Assembly (NCBI RefSeq): GCF_963675165.1
Contig: NC_087389.1
Coordinates: 5,368,120-5,432,119, forward strand
Length of the DNA: 64,000 bases
Direction of reading: 5' to 3'
Source of the DNA: Halichondria panicea
Taxonomy: Eukaryota > Porifera > Demospongiae > Suberitida > Halichondriidae
Shown piece after piece: positions 36,201-49,397 of the stretch. The notes beneath the pieces are model-generated. The model was not told the DNA's origin, ran no database searches, and worked only from the letters and a program-made list of their open reading frames with translations. Numbering within the stretch: position 1 is the stretch's first letter; the number at the start of each line of letters is the position of its first letter. The position numbers and the translations under genes are program-made.

Positions 36201-37232
36201 TGTGTGTGTGGGTGTGAGGGGGTGTTGTATTGTGTTGTGGTAAATTCACTCAAAGCACCACTTGTAAATAACAACATGTACACACAACACAACAATAACA
36301 ATGGAATATACATCAACTCCAACACTTTCAAAACATTGTTTACTTCCTATTTCACTTCCTATATTTCTTCAAAACAAACAAAAAATCAAAAAATAATGTG
36401 CATTCCGTAGTATGGAACATCAAACCCGGTTAGCCTCGTTCCAATACGTGTACCCCCCTCCAAACACACACACACTTACACGCTGGGTAATACGTGTACC
36501 CCCTCCAAACACACACACACTGACACGCTGGGTAATACATGTACCCCCCTCCAAACACACACACACTTACACGCTGGGTATCCACAGTCGAACAGTCTTG
36601 TCCCTAGAGGCAGAGGCCACCAGTTGTCCAGAGGGAGAGAACGCCACCGAGAGAATGGCATCCTATAAAAGAGAGGAGGGGGGGCAAATTGGATTATAAA
36701 ACATAAAACCTCACTACCGTCTGAATATACACTCATGCAGGGATGTAAATAACAACAACTAGACAAAAAAGTTTTTTCAGGCTATAGCTATAGATTTGTT
36801 GAATCTAAGATGAGGATTAAAAATTACCACCACGTTCTAGGCACATCTGTAACAATGGTATCAACACGTAACATTAAATTCTCACACACCTTGTGACCAA
36901 CGAATCGATAGGCCCTGGCCTGTGGCTTGAAGTGCCAGACCATGAGACAAGAGTCCATGGAGCCGGTAGCCAACTGCTTCATGTTCGGGTTGAAGGATAC
37001 ACTGGTGACTGTGTCTCTGTGGCCCTTAAAGTGACGCTCCAGAGCTGGGTCATCCTGAGGTAGATATATAAAAGATAATATAATCATACATGTAGGTACG
37101 TACGTATAGACTGTACTATACTAACATGCAGAGGTTGAACACACAATGATAGTATGACAGTACAGTACATAATATATAATATATAGGATGCATGCTTTGT
37201 AACGTGTTCATACTGCTTACCATGTTAGCCAT
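33024..37232 (-). CDS. POC1: POC1 centriolar protein (WD40 repeats)
   Basis: Eleven exons on the minus strand in consistent phase: 37232-37221, 37054-36890, 36662-36571, 36156-36048, 35565-35387, 35268-35196, 34972-34930, 34861-34779, 34374-34255, 33969-33580 and 33128-33024; predicted 456 aa. It opens MANM, then [10 protein letters not shown] and [20 protein letters not shown], and continues with seven WD40 repeats (for example [20 protein letters not shown] and [20 protein letters not shown]). A divergent Pro/His-rich linker precedes the conserved POC1 C-terminal motif [16 protein letters not shown], then TVSILEERL and [15 protein letters not shown]1 stabilises centrioles and basal bodies. 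The start exon encodes only four residues, and the intron before the last exon is a TG/CA microsatellite on its acceptor side. Confidence 0.93.
33129..33440 (+). repeat. TG/CA microsatellite abutting the POC1 last acceptor
   Basis: Long (GT)n with interspersed GTATGTGAG units. On the minus (coding) strand it is a CA repeat running directly into the AG of the acceptor before exon 11, with no ordinary pyrimidine tract. Confidence 0.9.
36445..36580 (-). repeat. Triplicated splice-donor segment in POC1
   Basis: A unit of about 46 bp containing CACACTTACACGCTGGGTA occurs three times. Read on the minus strand each unit carries the exon end TACCCAGCGT followed by GTAAGT or GTCAGT. The first unit in transcription order is the real donor of the exon ending at 36571; the other two lie downstream in the intron. 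Confidence 0.85.
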
Positions 37233-38663
37233 TCTTTAAAGCTCTTGTTAGTTGTATATCTTTTTGTAGCTGCAAGATTAAGTTATTCATTTGCCGTTTG
37301 ATTTAAATAGAGTGCATGTGAGATGACCTTTGACCTTTTTAGGGCAGTCCTTCGAATCAGAGATACATGTACAAAAGAAAGGGGATTGGAAACGACCGCC
37401 CACGCCCTATGTAAAAGGACTGACATCCGGTGAAGCACTCCGTGTAATTATTGCGCTCGCAAATAATTACATGGAAAAGTTTTATATCCCTGGTTTCTAG
37501 CTCTCCTATCCACTAGAGATCACTCAGGGCCTGGGAGATACTTGAGAGAAGTAAGCTTATACCACTGACAAGCTCTAAGTCCGTTGTCTTTACTCTGTTT
37601 CCAATTTTTTTGAGTTTAGCTTGAATTACTCTATGTCAACTTTTCTCTGTCCCTCCTGTGAAGTCAAAACAGCAAAGGACATTGCTTGACTTGGTTATTA
37701 TGTATCTAAGTGCTACATAGAATGGCTTCATGCTATAGATAAGCTGTACTGTTCATAAACGTTTGCAGTATAGTCCTTCAAACTGCTTTAGTATACTTTT
37801 AGACACGCCACGGGCCTGTCCCTCCTACGACTTCATAGTAAAGGCTATTTCTTCTTGCATAGCATTTATTTGTCTAGTAATAGTGGCTGCATGGCTTAGT
37901 CGACTTTTTAGAGCTAAATTCTCTTTACTTTTTAGAAAAATCAACATTAAAAATGATCAATTTCACTGTTTCTATGTACAGCACATTGTAGAGCAGTCAA
38001 GACTGGTAATGAGCATGCTGACTATAAATATAATCCTTTGTAGTTTTAGCCACGCCCTATAACGCGGAATGCTTCACGCAAAAATTTCGTAAAAATTTCG
38101 TTTCCAATCCCCTTTCTTTTGTATCTCTGTTCGAATTAAGGCCGGGGTAACAAAGCTACAGAATATTTTGCGGGTGAAAAACCTTTGCGAATGAGCCAAA
38201 TCATGATCAGCCATTTGCGATCTAACTACTGCGTTCTGGCAAGGATCGTATGTATTTACTAGTATAATAATTATTATAATAATTTTTGCAGACATAAGTG
38301 TAAATATGTTTAATAGCAAAAATTCAGAGTTAAAAGTACAGAGGTGAGAATCTTCACTTGGGCTACTAAATTCATTGGCAGAACGTCCAATTTAACTTGA
38401 GATGACCTAATGCACATAATTGAGGAACGTAGTAGAGAGCCTGCATCTTAACCAACTCAAGATTGTGTTGTAAAAGCAAAGCAAAGCAAAGCAAATGTTT
38501 GATGCTTGCAAAACATTCTAGTAATACGGTGTAATTATAAAAATTAATTAGTAATCATATCTTACACATTACATTATAATTATGTCAGATTAAAAATTGA
38601 ATAAATATAAGGGGATGTATTGATAAAAACCTGCCAAACAGTCCACAAGAACACGACACAAAA
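37233..38663. other. Intergenic: POC1 upstream region, transposon copy, spacer
   Basis: The first ~100 bp upstream of the POC1 start would hold its promoter. 37350-38136 is the MITE-like copy listed separately. 38137-38663 is AT-rich with a short AAAGC repeat at about 38477, and no gene is seen there. Confidence 0.55.
37350..38136 (+). mobile_element. Non-autonomous DNA transposon (MITE-like), copy B, with long terminal inverted repeats
   Basis: The left end (TTCGAATCAGAGATAC, then CAAAAGAAAGGGGATTGGAA from 37372) is repeated inverted at the right end (TTCCAATCCCCTTTCTTTTG near 38100, then GTATCTCTGTTCGAA), giving about 40-bp terminal repeats. The interior is closely related to copy A (3388-4045). 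No transposase was recognised. Confidence 0.82.
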
Positions 38664-40487
38664 CTAAGTCTCCCGTTCTGGTAAAGAAATAGACCTAACA
38701 AGGAATCCAGTGGAGCTGAATCCAGTAGAGCTGGATCCAGAAGAGCTGGGTCTTTCACCTTTGTTTGAGCCATCGGTTGAGACAGTGGGTTGCTGACCAC
38801 CTTCCAAATCCAATGGTTGAGGATACATTTCTATGTAGTTGTTAGATCTCCTAGGGACATCATGATGATGTAGAGCTGGTCCGACATCACGCTGGTTTGT
38901 ACTTTTTTTACGATTGCATGCCCAAAAACAGAAGATCATGAGAACAACTCCTAGAATTATAAATCCAACGGTGCAAATAATTTCCAGACGGCTCAGATTA
39001 GGAGAGCTGTCAGTAATGATGACATCCTTTATGCGTACGCCCTCAATTACCTCTCTTGACCTCAATGCTGTCTTGATCTGCTTAAGATTCAACTCCTCCT
39101 CGGCTGTGAGTTGCAGTACTAGTTCTTGTGAGTCACACTTTAGATCAGAGTTCGATACCCTCAAACACGGCCAGTAAGACAATACCTCTTCGATGCCACT
39201 GACAAGCATGCCCTAGAGAGAATAAGCAAGGGAGTGTTTCAAACAGGTGCTGTACACACCGTTTGTACTATGGGCTATAATATTCATTTGAGGGATTTTT
39301 TTCATGTTAATGATGTGACATCTGTTTCGTCTTTGACCATTGAATACTTCTTATTACTACGTACCTATAAATATAGACAGGGCCATCCCTAACTAACGGT
39401 ATATAATATATTTCCCAAGTGCTGAATCAAACTATTTACAAGTGGCATGAATTCCCTATGACCACACTACCAAGCCGTAATAGCCTATTCACAGACGGGT
39501 AGTCCATCAAATCCTCACAATAACAAAAAATAAACAAACAGGGAAACTGCACTATCCCAAAAAACTAGCTGTCTATTAGAGATAATGAAATTCATGTTAG
39601 CTCTGTAGAACCCCCTCTTAAGGTGTGGTCACATTAGCTTCCGAAAAGGGATTAAAATAACAATTATAATCTTTTATAATTACATTTTCAATATTTGGGG
39701 ACAATTTGTATTGACACGGCTCTAAGAATAACAATCTTCCATGACATCATTTGCTGACTAGTGTGAGAAACTATCTCCCGAGGCAAAGTGCAATTAGCAT
39801 GAATAGAGTTAGAGGCCATTTAGTTGACTTTTTTTGCTGATTAAGAAATCACACCTCCTCATAATATTTAGAAACCTGATACTTGAGTATACTGAGTGTG
39901 AGCATGTGTTAAGAGCATGGTAACAGTGTGCATGTGATCGGTATATTAAAATACCCTATATACGCACATACATGTAGCCTAAACTGTTCGATATTCGGAA
40001 TTAATACTAAGTAAATGAAGCCAATATATAGACAGAGGGGGAAATTTTCACTCACGAACAATGCGTGCACTTACGATGTTTTGTTCGTCACAGTCAGCGT
40101 CACTGAAGTCCAGAGTGACGGTTAGCTCAAAGATTTTGGTAGGTCCATTGCACTGTGGTGGTGTGGGTACGAGTGGAGTGGTTGTTGGTGGAGTAGTGGG
40201 GGGTGGTGGAGTGGTGGGTGGAGTGGGTAGAGGTACTGTGAATGAGAGAAATAATTATAGTAAAGTCATGTACACAAATAATAGCATTACAATCAAGGCT
40301 TAATATTCAATGCCGTGTTTTCAACAGTTCTTATTGTTCCCAATGCAATAAAGACGTATGAATATAGTAGTCTAGTGTTGTACACAATCAATTATGCAAT
40401 AGAGCATGCCTCCATGTGAGTAGACTCAAAATAGCTGAACAGCAAATTTCAATTATTTTATGTAAACATAAGGCTTTTCCATATAAT

Positions 40488-40528
<41 letters not shown>

Positions 40529-41388
40529 TACACTGGCAGTAACAATTTAAAGACATGATAGAATGATTAACTTACACAATATTAGATCAACACTCGCAGT
40601 ATATCTTAGTCCATTAAACGTCGGGGCCACGATCATCTTCACAGAAACACTTCCACTTGACACTGCTGCCACATCCCGAGTCAAATGCAGGGCCAAAATA
40701 TCACCAACTCTGATAATGTCCACAGCTGAAAACAATTCCATATTATCGACAATCACATGTTGGCAAGGATAATCAAACACCACACTGTCCGGCGTGTAGC
40801 TAAAGATGCACAGGAATGAATCATTGAATTTAACTTTTCCGCTGAATTCGGTCTGCTTTGTCCGTTCTCCAAGCTCAAAGAACTGCAGAGTGGCAGTTTG
40901 TTGCATGTCTGCTTGACTCTTACTCACGTCACGAGGCCGAACTGTGTAGGAATATCAAGCAATAATAATAACATTGTTTGACCCTTGACAGTGGTAGGAG
41001 CGTATTGATTGTCATACTATAATACTGTTGATATACAGCTAGCTTAGCTTCCTCTTAATTGGTATAATGTACAATTATGAATGAGCTTACCAGTAAAGAT
41101 AATTGAGGTTGAATTAACCCCTTCAACTCCGCACATGTATGATCCTTCATCCGAGGGCAGATTGTCGTGGCTCAGTATCGTATCTGTCTGGCCACAGATG
41201 AGCTCCCCGTTCTTGTACCATGAGACCAGGCCTTGGCGGCACAGGTCCGAGTCAGTGATACCGTTACTTCTACACTCTAGGGCTGGGGTCACTTCTACGC
41301 TTGAGGGACTGTTAGTGCAAGCATGGGTTTGCTGCAGAGCACACAGGGCTATCACACAGATCACTTTGAACATGCTCATCAGATTCAC
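38664..41388 (-). CDS. Single-pass membrane receptor with Ig-like domain and YxxM tail motif
   Basis: Four exons: 41388-41091, 40941-40576, 40235-40075 and 39212-38664; phases 1, 1, 0; predicted 457 aa. A signal peptide (FKVICVIALCALQQTHA) is followed by an Ig-like domain with a core WYKNGE and the tyrosine-corner cysteine DEGSYMC. A second ~120-aa extracellular domain of unrecognised type follows. Next come a Pro/Thr stalk (TPPTTPPPPTTPP) and a membrane-proximal domain (SGIEEVLSYWPCL through VIITD). One transmembrane segment (about 352-374, IICTVGFIILGVVLMIFCFW) precedes a ~80-aa tail with NNYIEMYPQP, where Y401 is in a YxxM context, and a Ser-rich end. No kinase or Toll/interleukin domain is present, so any signalling must go through adaptors. 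The gene is divergent to the SH2/WASP-tail gene at 41885. Confidence 0.8.
40487..40524 (+). repeat. TG microsatellite
   Basis: Pure (TG)n in the intron between the second and third exons of the Ig receptor. Confidence 0.85.
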
Positions 41389-41884
41389 TATAGAACTTGG
41401 TTCAATGGAAATTCAGTTAGCTACCAAGCTATTTTATAGCTATTTTATATACTGGGTGAACCATTAGGCATATCTTTTAAATAAAGATATGCTCAAGGGG
41501 GGCTCCCAGGGAAAAGCCGCCCTTAATAGTCCTAACTCTTACCTGTCATGTCAGCAGCCGAAACTCAAACTTAGTACATAGTGAGGCCAATACAATACAG
41601 TATTTAATTAATTAATAGGTCAGAGTCTTCTAGTTCTCTGGGTCATAGTGCAGTGTTCTGAGGTCACTATTCCTCAAGCATCTCACCACGCCCCTTATCC
41701 CTCCCCCTAGTTTCTGCAAGCTCTGCAAAAAAGGTGCCCAGTGAATTCTTGACGTAAGAGAAACACACAGCCTCTCTGGAAGCTACCTAACTGGCTAGCT
41801 ATAGCGTACGAAAACTGCAGCAAGCTTCAAGCAACTATTTTACCAGCCTCAGCTGAGCCTTGAAGGAACACACCTCATGCAGTC
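41389..41884. promoter_or_regulatory. Candidate bidirectional promoter (Ig receptor / SH2-WASP-tail gene)
   Basis: About 0.5 kb separates the two divergent start codons, so both promoters must lie here or in undetected 5' exons. No TATA or recognisable site was identified with confidence. The assignment depends on the four-base start exon inferred at 41885. Confidence 0.4.
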
Positions 41885-44800
41885 ATGGGTGAGCTCTTGT
41901 AACTAGTACAAGCTAGCTACATGATGTGTACATGGGGGTAGCTCATAAGTGGCTGGGCAAGCTTGTGGTTTGTTTTTGTAGACTAGTGGTGTGTGTGTTG
42001 TGTATAACAGTCTCTCCATTGTATTCATTTGGTGCTATCAAAGAACGTGTGTATGTACCCAGAGCTAGAGAATTTGTGCTTTTAATCGTGTATCCTCAAG
42101 TGTATAATTTATAGTCATTAATACCCATACACGTACCCACGCACACACCACACACTTTTCTGGGCTCATCAATTTACTATAAGTGTTTTCATATGTGTGA
42201 GGTTTCTCAGCCCTTTCTCCTTTTTTAGTAGGATCTTGTGAGCTAGCTGTAAGGTTGTGCTAGCTGTGTGTATGTGCCTACCACTTTTTAACACTCAAAC
42301 ATGCGGATATAATAATACCTTCACGCCTTGTTGAGCAGAAAATCCCCAAGTGTGATTACTATACTAAACTGTGCGTATCATTGTACACCTGTATGTATGT
42401 ACCAGTGTATGTATACTAGTTGTGTGGGTGAGAATGTTCTTCTTTTCCTCAATTCCTATCACTTTTCAAAGCCCTTGTGGTTTACTGATCTTACAATCCA
42501 TCAGCTGCCATTAACTGATAAACTAAACACTGATAATGATCTAGATAATGTCATCCATCCCTATAATATTTCTGTACTTTATTATGACGGTTGTTAGTTA
42601 TTATCACACAGGCTAGCTTGTATTCACCATGACAACTGAATTCCCTTCACTTGTTGAACAATTTCCCCTTGCCAATATTATGGTCACTTTGCCAACCACT
42701 TAAGTGCTCGCAAGTGACCAACCATTTTACCCTAACTAGGCCAATAAAACCCACTCCTTATAACTTCCTTAATTATCACATTTGTGTATTAAACACTTAC
42801 TAAGCCAATTGACAAATGAATTAGTCCCATCTATTATAATAGACAACATTGTAAGTGTCATCGTCTATAGATTATTATGTTCGTATCCGTACTTTTCAAT
42901 CAAAAGCTTCTAAATACACAAACATGGTGTAGTTTCAGTATGCCTCTCTATTCGAGTGTGTGTGTGTGTGTGTACACCATAGAGACTGTGCATGTACTGT
43001 TGTTTACTGCTGTCAGAGCATGCTTAGTCGATAAATCAACAACTTGTGTTTTTGTAGCAGCTTTACTAAAATGTACAACTGTCTATTTTACACTGCCAGA
43101 GTGTCTAGCACTTACAGTGCATTTATATAGTGTGTATACAGTGTGGGAGGCGGTTATATCTGTTAAGTTGTGTCAGTTTGTCAGTGTGTCGCTATTGCTT
43201 TAGCTCAGAGGAGGTACGACATGAGTACCTCGATTAGGCTTGGTCACTGTTGCATGTGACTATATCAATTTTAGCCTGATCGAGGTACTTGTCAGACCTC
43301 CTCTGTTGTTTTACCGTGTCATTAAACTGTACCTTATGATTTACTCACTAATTATGTGTGCATATTTTGCATAGCTCCAATGAGCATCACATTGTTTGTC
43401 CTATTAAGCAGGCTGCCATGATACTACTCTACGTATCTTGCGCTGTTGTTGATTTATATTGTATACGTTTCTTCACATGCTGTTAAGAGTGGATAACAAA
43501 AACATATCATGTTTGCAAATCATGTTGAAAGATATTCGTGTTAAAACAACTGTGTAGCTTTGTAGTCGCTAATCGACTAAGCTAAAATACCGTATAGCAG
43601 GTGTATTTTGAGGGTATAAATGTTTGTGAGTTTCGCTGATCAAGCATATCGTATATCTTCTAATTTATTGGACACTTTTCTGGGCAATTGTCGTTGTTCT
43701 AATACAGCGGACACTCTGGTGCTTTAATTATCCGGACAATACCTTAAAAAGTTGAGATACATTCCAAGCAACCTATAGTTTATAGCCGGCCAGCAAGAGT
43801 TCTGCAAGTTAGTTTTAGATAGCTATCTAAAATTATTCAGTCGCACACTGTTCTAATAAACTTAGCTAGCTCGCATGCAGCTGCTTGCTTGTTTGGACGC
43901 TCTATAAAGATCTGTTCCAATTATACCCGGACAATTTGCTTTCCGATAAATTTAAATAAAGTATACGGCATACTGCGAACATTTATACCAACGAATTTAA
44001 TATGGCATGCATGCATGCTGCAAAAGGCTCCTATTCCACGAACATTAAATCCGCGAAAGCCTTTCTAAAGGCATTTCTGCATTTATACCCTTGAAATAAT
44101 TATACGATGGTAGCCGTGCTGATGTAATGAAGTCTTGCTAGTGTCGTTACTGCTAACCTGTATATACTGATTTAACAAACTATGAATAGACCAGCATTTG
44201 ATCGTTGTAACATCATGCAGGCATGATTTGTGTCATAATTACATGTATGTCAGGAATGCGTTTAGACCCAATGACTGCCTGCTCTCTGGCTTCTACTATG
44301 TTAGGCCTGCTGCTGCTTGGATCATCTCCCGGCCTATGCTTCTGTCACCTGTGCATTTATTGCTAAGGGCCCTAGCAATTGCCTAACTTGCAACAGTGAA
44401 CTTTGTGCATATCTTCAAAGTATATCTATTGATCTGGTATGGTAACCTGTTGTTGTGGAAATGCCTGTGGATTGATTGAATGAGATCTTAGCTGCTATAG
44501 AAAATAGAAACCATGTTTGCTTTTATCGTCACTATGACAAAATCCCTTCATCTTTCAGTCAGTGTACACACAGTCAATCCCACTGCTCAGATTCCTGCAT
44601 CATACTAATACGTACCAAATAGATTTCCAACTTTTACGTGGCAACTTCCCTGGGTATTTTCCTGCGTGCATACCTCCTCTCTGACATAGTTCCTTCATCT
44701 CTCTCTACACTTTTCTGATTTCTGTCTCACACCGTCAGACTGTTGTGATTTCTATATTACACTTAGTGCCGATACCTTTGTTCCACTGGAATTCCCTAGG

Positions 44801-45733
44801 TATTTCCCTCTTTGCCGTTATATCATGGACAAACTGATCTCACATATTTAAGTACATTAAATGATTTCATCAACCTTTCACATACCCCACCCCAGGAAGT
44901 CACTAATGCTTGCAGTTGCTAGTCTAATAGGGCATTTACCGTATTAGTGCATATATATACATGCTGCAAAAAGGCTGCTATTCTGCAAAAAATAAGTCCG
45001 GTCTTTCCGCGAAAGTTTGTTCCTTCAAAATAATTATACCCGCTGTACGTACGGTATCCACTTGCTCTACCATTAGACATTCAGTATCTGAAAAAGACTA
45101 TCATGTGGTGAATTTTTATAGCTTAGATTCCGACTCCAGTAATAATACATTCACGTATAAACTATTTCATCATACATAATAATATAGGTGCTTTCATAGT
45201 ATTGAGATTGCCAGCTCATATGTCATTACTCATTCGCATGATACACAAACTGACAAAGCCTTTGAATAGAAGCTTCCTCCCAATAGTATTTCATTGGTCA
45301 CTTTTCTCATAGTTTTTGAGATTCAATGTATGAGCTGTACATAACAGTTTGGTTTAATATACGCCCCTACTGTGTGACCAAGAGTATACATAAACAGTAT
45401 GTGTAATACTACTACAGGTGGTGTCCTTACTACATGGTGATGGATGTTGTTTCGTCAATGAACAATATCTATTCCCAACATTATTTGTAATCTTTTTTAA
45501 GTATTTTAGGGATTGCATACCAATTTGTATTACACTAAAAAATAAATTCAATCACTTTACTTTAATATTTAATAAGGTGTGTTACTTCTAAATTTGTATG
45601 GTGTGTTTTAGCCCCTATGCTGTATCTCACTCTAGCACTTGCTCATGCTATTACCCCTACCCCCTGTGCTGTACAGCTAGTTACGTATCTCAATCAGCAT
45701 GTGTGTGTGTATAGCAGGGAGGGTTGGTAACGT

Positions 45734-45813
<80 letters not shown>

Positions 45814-47113
45814 ATGCGGGTATGTGGGTTTGTGTGTGTGTGTGTGTGCATCTGTGCGTGTGTGTGTGTGTGTGTGTGTGTGCATCTGTGCGTGCGTGCG
45901 TGCGTGTGGATGTATGCAAGTGTGTGTGTGTGTGTTCATGACAGACCTCCCACATTGCTACCCTCCTCCCCCCACAGCCGCAGAGTTAGAGAGAGTTCAC
46001 GGTTTCCACAAGGTCAACAATGTCAAGGTGAGTGGGTGACAGCTGTTGGTAGAGTAAACACTGGCCACTGTTTGTGAGGATGATGGTTTCAGTGTGTGGG
46101 CCACCAGCAACCATCACATGTGCTGTGTGCAGTACATGTACAGCCAAGCACACATGTGTACATGTACAGCCAAGCATACATGTGAAGTACATGTACAGCC
46201 AAGCATACAGTGCATGTACAGTGAAGCCTGGTCACCATTGCAGTGGGGCTGTAATAGAGAGGTGGTCTGCTAACACAGGTCCAAACACAGAATGGTGGCT
46301 ATTTAATCCTCAATGTCACTCGATTCAGCACACACATTTGCCTCTTTTAAGTATTTACAGTGGCCCTCCCACACATACTCTATTCTGCCCTGAGGTTCAC
46401 ACCTACTCTATTCTGCGTTTGCATCACTTCGTGGTTCAACTGCACTTCTGCACTTCACTTTTGCAGTTTCAGTTCAAATGTGATATCAATAATCATGTGC
46501 TATATTATTATTTTAGTACAGCCATGAGCCTATAATTAAAAGCCAGCTGTGAAGAACAGTGGATCAGTGTTTATGGACTAGCTATACAAAACAATGCTGC
46601 TAGAGTCTATTTGTGTTGAGTTCAACGCTTCATAATGTTGTCATAACTTCGTCATACTTCACTAAAATTCCAAGTTTAATGTACCATTGGATTCCTTGTT
46701 AAAAAGCGCTTCTATCTATATGCTGTAGAGCTGGTAAGCTTCAACCAGCTAAAAGTTAGCATTTTCTATGTTGAAGTCCCTGGCATACTAGTACCATAAA
46801 CCATAGAAGCCATAATTGACCACATAATTATAACTTCCGAGGCCAAACTCAACGCAAATAGAGTTTAGCTAGAGAGCACATGTACCAAAATTATACTCTT
46901 GCCAGTTTCTTGTGATCGATGTAAACTGCAGAAGCGTGAAATGAACCGCAACTGCAGAATGAAGGGTGTGTACCTCAGGGCCACTGTAATACTAGGCATA
47001 AGAGTGATAGTCTATAACTTGTGCATAGAGTCATTACTGTGTTTGCACTGGCATGCATATGCTTTAGTTTGTAAGGGCGCTGTGTACACTGTATGTATTA
47101 CAGTTACTACGCA

Positions 47114-47144
<31 letters not shown>

Positions 47145-47149
47145 GCACG

Positions 47150-47217
<68 letters not shown>

Positions 47218-47479
47218 CTCGTGAGTTGCTTCAGCCCTACCTCAGTACTGATGGCTACTACCTCCTGCGTCCCTCTTCGGACAGTAAGGGAGGTGTCCTC
47301 TGCACCATATGTGTCACGTGAGTCAACAATGGATGCCTAAACAACAAGCACTGCTGTAGCTACGCTGTAGCTGTATATATACTGGAGCTAAGTAGTTTCT
47401 AAATGTCTGAGATTTTGCTTTAGACTCATTTTCTGTGTGCCAGACTGTAACTGTTATAGTGAACTTACACCCACCCCCA

Positions 47480-47512
<33 letters not shown>

Positions 47513-48545
47513 GGAACAAGTCCAAGCTGATGAACTATCGTCTGGTGCAGGACCCCTCCACAAAACGGTTCTACATTCATAGCCACACCTCTTTCCCTGC
47601 TATCAGTCTCCTGTTGGGTCATTATCAGTCCACTGCCATCAACGCTGAGGCCAAGACACGCCTTCTTTATCCAGTGGGGGTTCCCCGGCAAGACACACCC
47701 ACTTCCGAGGGTGAGGACGCATACGTTGTCATGGAGAGGCGTGAGTTGTATAGCAACAGGCGATAATTTATTGTCACTCAACAAATTATCACTTTCAATG
47801 TTTGGATATTTTAGCTCGTTTTCGGAAGTTTTTAATAAGTTAGTGTGTAACATAGCTAGTGTTTGCATAGCTAATTCCTGTATACATTGCGTACATACAT
47901 TGTGTGCATGACCCATGCCTTACGAGAATTGATGCAATGCACAACTTTGTAAGCCCCTAAATTATCCTTAAGGGCCTGTTTTGCATACATGGGCAACTAC
48001 AGTAGTAAGATCTAGGTGTGGTCGTGAGGTCAATAGTTATTTTTACAAATTAATAATTATTTGTCACCGTACGTCATTCTAGGTGCTACTGCACTCAGCA
48101 CTAGGTCAGCAAAAGATCAGAGAAGCCTCTAATTTTTGTTGCTATTATATTTCACAACGTCCTCAATTAATACATGTAGTCTTTGTCATAATTATTATAG
48201 CTTGGGGAATATCCCCATAATCTCCCCGGGTATAATTACAACATGTTTGTGTATCCTTCCGATGATCACCCGTTATCTGTGGCCTGATTTTAGACGTTTG
48301 TTATGTGTGGAATTTCATCAAGTCAATTGATTTAATTTTGTCCTTGCTCATGCTGCACTTATAGCACACAACACACACACGCCCACACCACACACACACA
48401 CACAGAGACTACTCTCTCCCCGACTAGAAAAAGCATATCCAACAGTAACAGCAACAGAAACAGCAGCTCTGATAATGAGATACAGGGACTGCATAACTTC
48501 CTACCAAAGTCAGAGGTAGGTACAGTAACAGAACTAACACCACCC

Positions 48546-48613
<68 letters not shown>

Positions 48614-49312
48614 TCAGTGGGATAATGGCCATTGTAATGTACATCAGAACTATGAATAGGTCAATAGTAGCAGGCATAATAATCATAATAATTAACAAAA
48701 ACACTTCCATTTAATGATCGTGTGCCACACCCGGACGTGCATTGACTTCCAATAACTGTACGAAATAGTATTGCACAGAGCAATCGGCACTACTCCCTCA
48801 GCACATGATTATAGCCAATAGTTAATGAGTCTACGTAGGTATATAATGATGCCTAATTAAGTAGCTGTAATCCCCCTACTGACCTCTGTCAGTATGCTGA
48901 CCTCTGTGAGTGTCTCTCATTACCCTACCTACAGCTCAGTGCAGTCATGTCTCCATACGTGGGTCACAGTGGCTACTATCTACTGAGACCCAGTGCTACC
49001 TCTGCAGGTCAACTCACTCTCGCCGTAAGGTATGCAGGTGGCCTCTTATCTACATGATTGTATAATACCCATCAATGATTACAAAATTGAAATTGAATCT
49101 CATGCACTTCTTAAATTGCATAAAGAAAATATGGTTTCTAAAAGAGTTGCCCCCTTGTCATAGCAGTTTTCAGCAGCACCGTGTTTGAATAGGTGTGACT
49201 AAATATGCTATGACGTTTGTTTGCGTAGCATTGAAAATCAAAATTGAAAACGGTTCGTAATTACGATTCCTTTTAATTACATCATTGGCAATTATCTCAA
49301 ACCGCCCCCCCC

Positions 49313-49397
<85 letters not shown>

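Noticed and set aside
45677-45955. Open frames of pure Thr-His or Cys-Val repeats
   Set aside because: Read-through of a TG/CA microsatellite in all frames; no independent coding support. The same applies at 33028-33510, 49170-49692 and 59651-59930.
46899-46966. Possible small exon of the SH2 gene ([12 protein letters not shown]) between 46027 and 47217
   Set aside because: Joining it leaves the next exon out of phase with a stop, whereas splicing 46027 directly to 47217 keeps phase and completes the start of SH2-1.
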